Of a stretch of 64,000 nt of DNA, positions 58,051 to 64,000 are shown piece after piece. The notes beneath the pieces were generated by a model, which was not told the origin of the DNA, did not search any database, and saw only the letters and a program-made list of their open reading frames with translations. How positions within the stretch are numbered: the first letter of the stretch is position 1; each line of letters starts with the position of its first letter. A program made the position numbers and the translations under genes. The stretch is from Rhodococcus sp. OK302 (GTDB lineage: Bacteria; Actinomycetota; Actinomycetes; Mycobacteriales; Mycobacteriaceae). The stretch spans positions 4,388,501 through 4,452,500 of the forward strand of contig NZ_NPJZ01000001.1 in assembly GCF_002245895.1 (NCBI RefSeq), written 5' to 3'.

Positions 58051-58998
58051 TTAAGGCTTCCTTCCTCGCCAACCGGTGACCGGAAGTTCGAACTTTCGAA
58101 CCATCCGATCCGCGAAAGGCGCAGAGTCGAGGCGTACCCACTTGACCGGTTGTGCACCACGAACGACCTCGACACGGCCACCGGCCGGAAGTTCCAATGT
58201 GCGACGGCCGTCGAGAAATACAAGACCGTCATGACTACCGGCAACGGTCTCCACTGCGATCAGCGATTCCGGGCTGGTGACCAACGGACGAGCGAACAAC
58301 GCGTGTGCATTGCTCGGAACAACAAGCAGCGCTTCGAGTTCCGGCCACACGACGGGGCCGCCGGCGGAAAATGCATATGCCGTCGAACCGGTCGGAGTAG
58401 AGACGAGCACTCCGTCGCAACCGAATGCTGACACCGGCCGGCCGTCGACTTCGAGAACAACTTCGAGAACGCCCAGCCGAGAGCGGTTTTCGATGCTGGC
58501 CTCGTTCAGAGCCCAACCGCGATCGATGATCTCGTCATCCACACGGATCACGACATCCAAAGTCATCCGGGGTTCGACGCGATATTCCTTGCGGACTACC
58601 TGCGCGAGTGCCTCGTCAAGGTGTTCGGCTTCGGTTTCCGCAAGGAATCCGATTCGACCCAAGTTGATGCCGAGAACGGGAATCGACGCCTCGTGTGCCA
58701 ATTCCGCTGCACGCAAAAATGTTCCGTCGCCGCCGAGCACGAGCACCAATTCGCAGCCGACTGCCGCGTTCGGGCCCGGATGGACCACGGTGACATCGAG
58801 ATCCGGTGCCGAGAAACCCTCCGGCGCGTTCATCGCCTCGATACGGGAACTGTCAGCTTCATCGACCAGAACACGCAACCCGATTCCGGCGCGCTCGAAA
58901 ATCTTCCCGACGCGTCGGGCAGTTTCGGCGATCTCCCGTCGACCGGGATGCGCAACCAACAGAATCTGACGCGCTTCGCCCCCAGCAGCTGCGGTCAC
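58051..58998 (-). CDS. nadK: NAD kinase
   Basis: A 315-residue ATP-dependent enzyme making NADP from NAD, the sole source of NADP in the cell. It has the [14 protein letters not shown] motif near residue 90, [32 protein letters not shown] with the conserved Asn-Glu pair, and [24 protein letters not shown] residues ([17 protein letters not shown]). GTG start at 58998 overlaps the tlyA stop by four bases. Order tlyA-nadK-recN is the same as Rv1694-Rv1695-Rv1696. Confidence 0.97.
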   Translation of the reverse strand: MTAAAGGEARQILLVAHPGRREIAETARRVGKIFERAGIGLRVLVDEADSSRIEAMNAPEGFSAPDLDVTVVHPGPNAAVGCELVLVLGGDGTFLRAAELAHEASIPVLGINLGRIGFLAETEAEHLDEALAQVVRKEYRVEPRMTLDVVIRVDDEIIDRGWALNEASIENRSRLGVLEVVLEVDGRPVSAFGCDGVLVSTPTGSTAYAFSAGGPVVWPELEALLVVPSNAHALFARPLVTSPESLIAVETVAGSHDGLVFLDGRRTLELPAGGRVEVVRGAQPVKWVRLDSAPFADRMVRKFELPVTGWRGRKP

Positions 58999-59825
58999 TG
59001 CGGCCCTTCCTCTACAGCCTTGCGGATCAGTTCCTCGACCGACGGCGAGCCGTCTGCCGGCTCCTCGGGAGCGCTCTCTTTACGCAGCCAGAGGAAGTAC
59101 TCGACATTTCCGGACGGGCCCGGCAGCGGACTCGCGACAACACCCAAGGTCCGCAACCCGACCTTGGCCGCGGCTTCGGACACTTCGAGAACCGTCGAGA
59201 TTCGAAGCTCCGGGTCACGTACGACGCCACCGGCGCCCACGCGGTCCTTACCGACCTCGAATTGCGGCTTCACCATCGGTACCAGATCGGCTCCGTCGGC
59301 CGTGCACGCGACAAACGCCGGAAGAACAAGTTTGAGAGAGATGAACGAGAGGTCCGCGACCACCAGGTCGACTGGGCCGCCGATGGTCTCGGCATCGATT
59401 GCACGCACATTGGTGCGGTCGATGACATGTACTCGCTCGTCGGACTGCAAGCGCCACACCAACTGGCCGTAGCCGACGTCGACCGCCACAATTTCTTTGG
59501 CGCCGCGCGTCAAGAGAACGTCGGTGAACCCGCCGGTGGATGCACCGGCGTCCAGGCAACGACGACCGGCAACACTGAGTCCGGATTCACCGAAAGCGTC
59601 GAGGGCGCCGATCAGTTTGTGTGCACCGCGAGAAGCCCAGGAAACTTCCTGCTCCACCTCGATTACTCGGAGCGGAGTTCCGGCTTCGATGGCGGTGGCC
59701 GGCTTGGTTGCGACGGCCCCCGCGATCAGGACTCGATTTGCAGCGATCAACTCTTGTGCGTGATCGCGAGAACGCGCCAATCCGCGACGGACAAGTTCGG
59801 CGTCCACCCGTGCTCTACGTGCCAT
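58995..59825 (-). CDS. tlyA: TlyA family rRNA 2'-O-methyltransferase
   Basis: A 276-residue S4-plus-FtsJ-type methyltransferase. The S4 part has [20 protein letters not shown] and [16 protein letters not shown], and the S-adenosylmethionine site is [35 protein letters not shown] and [12 protein letters not shown] with the Asp of the K-D-K-E set follow. The mycobacterial enzyme methylates C1409 of 16S and C1920 of 23S rRNA and confers capreomycin sensitivity. Start ATG at 59825 follows the small gene by one base. Confidence 0.95.
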   Translation of the reverse strand: MARRARVDAELVRRGLARSRDHAQELIAANRVLIAGAVATKPATAIEAGTPLRVIEVEQEVSWASRGAHKLIGALDAFGESGLSVAGRRCLDAGASTGGFTDVLLTRGAKEIVAVDVGYGQLVWRLQSDERVHVIDRTNVRAIDAETIGGPVDLVVADLSFISLKLVLPAFVACTADGADLVPMVKPQFEVGKDRVGAGGVVRDPELRISTVLEVSEAAAKVGLRTLGVVASPLPGPSGNVEYFLWLRKESAPEEPADGSPSVEELIRKAVEEGPQ

Positions 59826-59826
59826 G

Positions 59827-60069
59827 TCAGACCCTGTCCACAGACGCGAGTGCTTGGACCAGCACCTCGTGTGCTTGTTCCAATATGTGCGCCTTGTGTG
59901 GAATCACGCCTGCTCCGTGCTGATCGTTCGGATCCTGTTCGAGATCGCCGAGACGCGCTAGTAGAGAGTCGACGTCGGAACGAATCGTTTCCGGGTCAAC
60001 GGTGCGCGGTGGCCCGGGCACAGGAGTTCCTGCGCTGCTATTTCCGGGTTGGGGTGTCGGCGTGCTCAT
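59827..60069 (-). CDS. Small conserved protein (Rv1693-like)
   Basis: An 80-residue acidic protein. A disordered Pro/Ser/Thr-rich N-terminus is followed by a helical segment with RSDVDSLLARLGDLEQD and HKAHILEQAHEVLVQALASVD. No membrane helix. Located between the HAD phosphatase and tlyA, as in mycobacteria. ATG at 60069; the frame is open to 60135, but the extra residues are not protein-like. Function unknown. Confidence 0.8.
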   Translation of the reverse strand: MSTPTPQPGNSSAGTPVPGPPRTVDPETIRSDVDSLLARLGDLEQDPNDQHGAGVIPHKAHILEQAHEVLVQALASVDRV

Positions 60070-60144
60070 CGCGGACAACGCTAGTGCATGACTGTTGGTT
60101 GCGCATACATCGATACCCCCGCGAGTCGAACACACAATCGAGGG

Positions 60145-61128
60145 CTACAGCTGCCACGAATCTACGACGCGTTGAACTTCAGCGTCGGCGGCTTCGATGG
60201 TCGTGAAGGACGGATGCGCCCAGGCAACCGGAGACAGTGCTCGTAGCAGTGACATCTCGTCACCCACCATCGGCCCATCCACACACAGCGCCGTGTCACG
60301 CACTGATATGGCCCACTTGGAATCGGTACCGACCAACGATTCGACGGCCGGCTGGTTCAGCGAATCCAACGTTGCGGAAATGTAGGTAGGGCGCTGAACG
60401 GCCGGAGCGCGCAAGACATCAGCTGCGGTACTGACACCGGTCAGAACCAACAGCGAATCCAGCGAAACTGCGTGCGCGCCTTCGATATCGGTATCAAGAC
60501 GATCGCCGACGACCAACGGCTTTGCACAGCCGCTTCGGCGCAGCGCGTCATTCATCAACGGCGCTGCCGGCTTTCCAGCCACCAGCGGTTCTTGACGCGT
60601 TGCAGCACGCAATGCTGCAACCATCGAGCCGTTTCCGAGCACGAGTCCACGCTCGGTCGGGAGCGTGGTATCGAGATTCGCAGCAACCCACAGGGCTCCG
60701 CCACGAATCGCTAGGCATGCTTCCGCCAGGATCGACCAATCGGTTGTCGTCGAATGACCCTGTACGACGGCGACTGGCGAATCGGCAAAAGCTCGAACCG
60801 GACGTAAACCGACCGCCGTGATCTCGTCGGCCAGCGCTTCCGTACCGACAATCAGAACAGCCGACCCGGGAGCGACCCGTTCGGCGACCAGGCGTGCCGC
60901 AGTCTGAGAACTGGTGACGACGCGATCCTCAGTAGAATCAAAGCCGAGTTCCGTCAGATGCGCTGAGACGTCCGACGGGGATCGACTTGCATTATTCGTC
61001 ACGTAATACAGGGCTTGCGATCCCTGGCCCAGAGCACTCTGGGTACCAGGAATCGCATGAGCACCCGCATAGAGTGTCCCGTCGAGATCAAGCAGAAGTA
61101 CGTCGTATTGGCTACGAAGCACTGTCAC
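60145..61128 (-). CDS. HAD-IIA family phosphatase (Rv1692-like)
   Basis: A 327-residue haloacid-dehalogenase superfamily phosphatase. Motif I is LLLDLDGTLYAGAHAIPG, motif II is YYVTNNASRSPSDV, and the metal-binding motif IV lies in VVGDRLDTDIEGAHAV. The cap is of the IIA type (NagD-like). The mycobacterial counterpart has been described as a glycerol-3-phosphate phosphatase; activity here is inferred. About 60 residues after motif IV form an added C-terminal domain. The start GTG at 61128 overlaps the TPR gene stop. Confidence 0.92.
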   Translation of the reverse strand: MTVLRSQYDVLLLDLDGTLYAGAHAIPGTQSALGQGSQALYYVTNNASRSPSDVSAHLTELGFDSTEDRVVTSSQTAARLVAERVAPGSAVLIVGTEALADEITAVGLRPVRAFADSPVAVVQGHSTTTDWSILAEACLAIRGGALWVAANLDTTLPTERGLVLGNGSMVAALRAATRQEPLVAGKPAAPLMNDALRRSGCAKPLVVGDRLDTDIEGAHAVSLDSLLVLTGVSTAADVLRAPAVQRPTYISATLDSLNQPAVESLVGTDSKWAISVRDTALCVDGPMVGDEMSLLRALSPVAWAHPSFTTIEAADAEVQRVVDSWQL

Positions 61129-62024
61129 TGATCTTCTCCGGACAGCTCCGCAACCCGCTCTTCCGCGTCAGTATCGTCTTCGAGGTCTGCAGCAGCTGCA
61201 TTGAGGAACCACTTCAGACCGTCTTCGATACGGCCGGCCGCAACAAGTGCGTCGGCATAGGCGTAGAACAGTCGGGCTGCTGCCAATCCGGTACGCGATG
61301 CGTCCAGATCGGCTGTCTGCAAGGTAACGACAGCCTGATCGAACTGACCGAGATCCATTCGAGCACCCGCCACGACAATCCGAAGCTCCGACGCCTCGTC
61401 GCCTGACAGCTGCGCAGCTTCGTCACTGCGACCGAGTTCGATCGCCCGCTCGGGACGACCCAATCCACGTTCGCAGTCAGCCATCACGGCGATCAGTCCC
61501 GGGCCACCAGCCATACGGCGGGCAGCACGAAGTTCGGACAAAGCCTCGGCCCACTCACCAGCGTGGTAAGCGGTGATGCCGGCGGCTTCACGAACAACTG
61601 CGATCCGACCGGCACGCTGACGGGCAGCGCGCGCGTGAAGTAGCGCAAGTTCTGGATCGTCGTCGACCAATTTGCCGGCCATGACGAGGTGGCGCGCAAC
61701 AGTGTTGGCGTTGTCCTTGTCCAAGCTCAGCAGGTCCCGACGAACTGCCGGGTCCAATTCGGTCGGCTCTACATCATCGGGTAGATCTGGTTCGTCAGGA
61801 CGCGCTGCCTGACGTGAATTCCGGTCGCCTTCGCGTCCACGAGGGGCGAATCCACCCTCGCCGCCGCGACGCTGTCCGCCGGACCTATCTCCTCCGTTGC
61901 CGCCGCGGCGGTCGCCGCCACCGCTGCTTCGGGGACCTCGCCCGTCGTTGTCACGACGGGGGCCACCTGATTGAGGCGCTCCTCCCCCACGGAAGGACCG
62001 ACGCTCGTCGCCATTCTCCGACAC
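61125..62024 (-). CDS. TPR-like protein with RGG-rich N-terminus (Rv1691-like)
   Basis: About 299 residues. The first 90 are strongly Gly/Arg-rich and disordered (SFRGGGAPQSGG, GGDRRGGNGGDRSGGQ). The remaining 200 are helical repeats similar to tetratricopeptide arrays (DDPELALLHARAARQRAGRIAVVREAAG, ITAYHAGEWAEALSELRAARRM, YAYADALVAAGRIEDGLKWFLNAAA). The GTG at 62024 is preferred because AAAGGA is six bases before it; ATG 62030 sits directly on that motif. First gene of the long leftward series, right after the rRNA terminator. Its function is unknown; it could bind RNA. Confidence 0.85.
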   Translation of the reverse strand: MSENGDERRSFRGGGAPQSGGPRRDNDGRGPRSSGGGDRRGGNGGDRSGGQRRGGEGGFAPRGREGDRNSRQAARPDEPDLPDDVEPTELDPAVRRDLLSLDKDNANTVARHLVMAGKLVDDDPELALLHARAARQRAGRIAVVREAAGITAYHAGEWAEALSELRAARRMAGGPGLIAVMADCERGLGRPERAIELGRSDEAAQLSGDEASELRIVVAGARMDLGQFDQAVVTLQTADLDASRTGLAAARLFYAYADALVAAGRIEDGLKWFLNAAAADLEDDTDAEERVAELSGEDQ

Positions 62025-62047
62025 AGTCATTCCTTTCATACAACGCA

Positions 62048-62081
62048 CGAAAGGGGACCCAGTATGTTGGGTCCCCTTTCG
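62048..62081 (-). terminator. rRNA operon terminator
   Basis: A perfect 14-base-pair stem (62048-62061 with 62068-62081) around a six-base loop, lying just beyond the 5S gene in its direction of transcription. It is close to the start of the TPR gene, which therefore must have its promoter between or rely on read-through. Confidence 0.85.
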
Positions 62082-62090
62082 GTTAACGGG

Positions 62091-62209
62091 TGTTCGGCGG
62101 TGTCCTACTCTCCCACACCCTGTCGAGTGCAGTACCATCGGCGCTGAAGGGCTTAGCTTCCGGGTTCGGAATGGGACCGGGCGTTTCCCCTTCGCTATGA
62201 CCGCCGTAA
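62091..62209 (-). rRNA. rrf: 5S ribosomal RNA
   Basis: On the minus strand the sequence begins TTACGGCGGTCATAGC and ends CCGCCGAACACC, with the conserved CCCGGTCCCATTCCGAACCC loop. About 119 bases; exact ends are within two or three bases. Confidence 0.95.
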
Positions 62210-62352
62210 CTCTATGAAACTGTCACAGTAACCAACCCTGAACCAGATCCTCCACACACCCACCAACCCGCAAGGGCTGATCGATGATGGATGATCGAAA
62301 TCAAGGTATCTGTGTGTTGTTTCAGATACCGCACAGTGGACGCGTAGCTTCT
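62210..62352 (-). other. 23S-5S internal spacer
   Basis: About 140 bases of processed spacer between 23S and 5S on the minus strand. No tRNA is seen in it. It contains sequence able to pair for RNase III-type processing around the 23S ends. Confidence 0.75.

Positions 62353-64000
<1,648 letters not shown>

Overview
The window is high-GC actinobacterial chromosome. Gene content and gene order match the mycolic-acid group, most likely Rhodococcus of the erythropolis/qingshengii type. The species is an inference; no species-diagnostic marker can be checked here. Evidence for the group: frequent GTG starts and ATGA overlaps; a GarA-type FHA protein beside gcvH; a SteA/MctB pair; and three blocks whose order I recognise from Mycobacterium tuberculosis (by memory, not by search): Rv2133c-Rv2141c, Rv1822-Rv1837c and Rv1691-Rv1713.

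Layout. 1-311 has no gene I can support. 312-752 is a MarR regulator. 775-3837 (minus) is a compact set: uppP, a histidine phosphatase, a DUF3090 protein and an SCO1664-family protein. 4084-8787 (plus) holds an aldo/keto reductase and an iron/heme operon hmuO-hmuT-hmuU-hmuV with an IdeR/DtxR-like box in front. It sits where mycobacteria pass directly from uppP to the next conserved gene. 8768-13790 resumes the conserved order (hypothetical, LppL-like lipoprotein, small DUF5703-like protein, pyrD, PEBP protein, M20 peptidase). 13908-14853 carries two identical tRNA-Leu(GAG) genes flanking a small secreted protein. 14980-18733 holds an atypical SDR protein ending inside a 28-bp tandem repeat array, a universal stress protein, a saccharopine-dehydrogenase-like enzyme and a decayed copy of that enzyme's 3' end.

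18840-23966 (plus) is glcB, a substrate-binding/VWA protein and a metallophosphoesterase. 23988-33156 (minus) is pgsA-type synthase, DUF881, small basic membrane protein, DUF881, gcvH, garA, MerR, bifunctional nuclease, MerR, and gcvP behind a tandem glycine riboswitch. It links glycine catabolism, TCA control through GarA, and cell-envelope/division regulators. 33291-43878 is more mixed: CoA-type NUDIX, a DUF2254 membrane fusion, pepN, a pyridoxine-kinase-like enzyme, a very large PknK-like kinase/NTPase/LuxR regulator, a tiny ORF and an SdpI-like protein. A tRNA-Pro(GGG) follows.

44152-62024 is one long minus-strand run transcribed from high to low coordinates: TPR protein, HAD phosphatase, small protein, tlyA, nadK, recN, steA, mctB/steB, pyrG, NUDIX, xerD, parA-like, scpA, scpB, rluB-type pseudouridine synthase, cmk, der. 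Most junctions overlap or are a few bases apart, so long polycistronic transcripts are likely. It combines nucleotide synthesis, chromosome segregation and repair, ribosome maturation and cell separation. The right edge is the 3' part of an rRNA operon (23S partial, 5S, terminator) on the same strand.

I found no phage, IS element, CRISPR array, toxin or defence system. The most unusual items are the 28-bp minisatellite, the duplicated tRNA locus with cargo, the gene-end duplication, the SDR protein lacking the usual catalytic tyrosine, the 72-bp repeats in the pseudouridine synthase, and the DUF2254 fusion.
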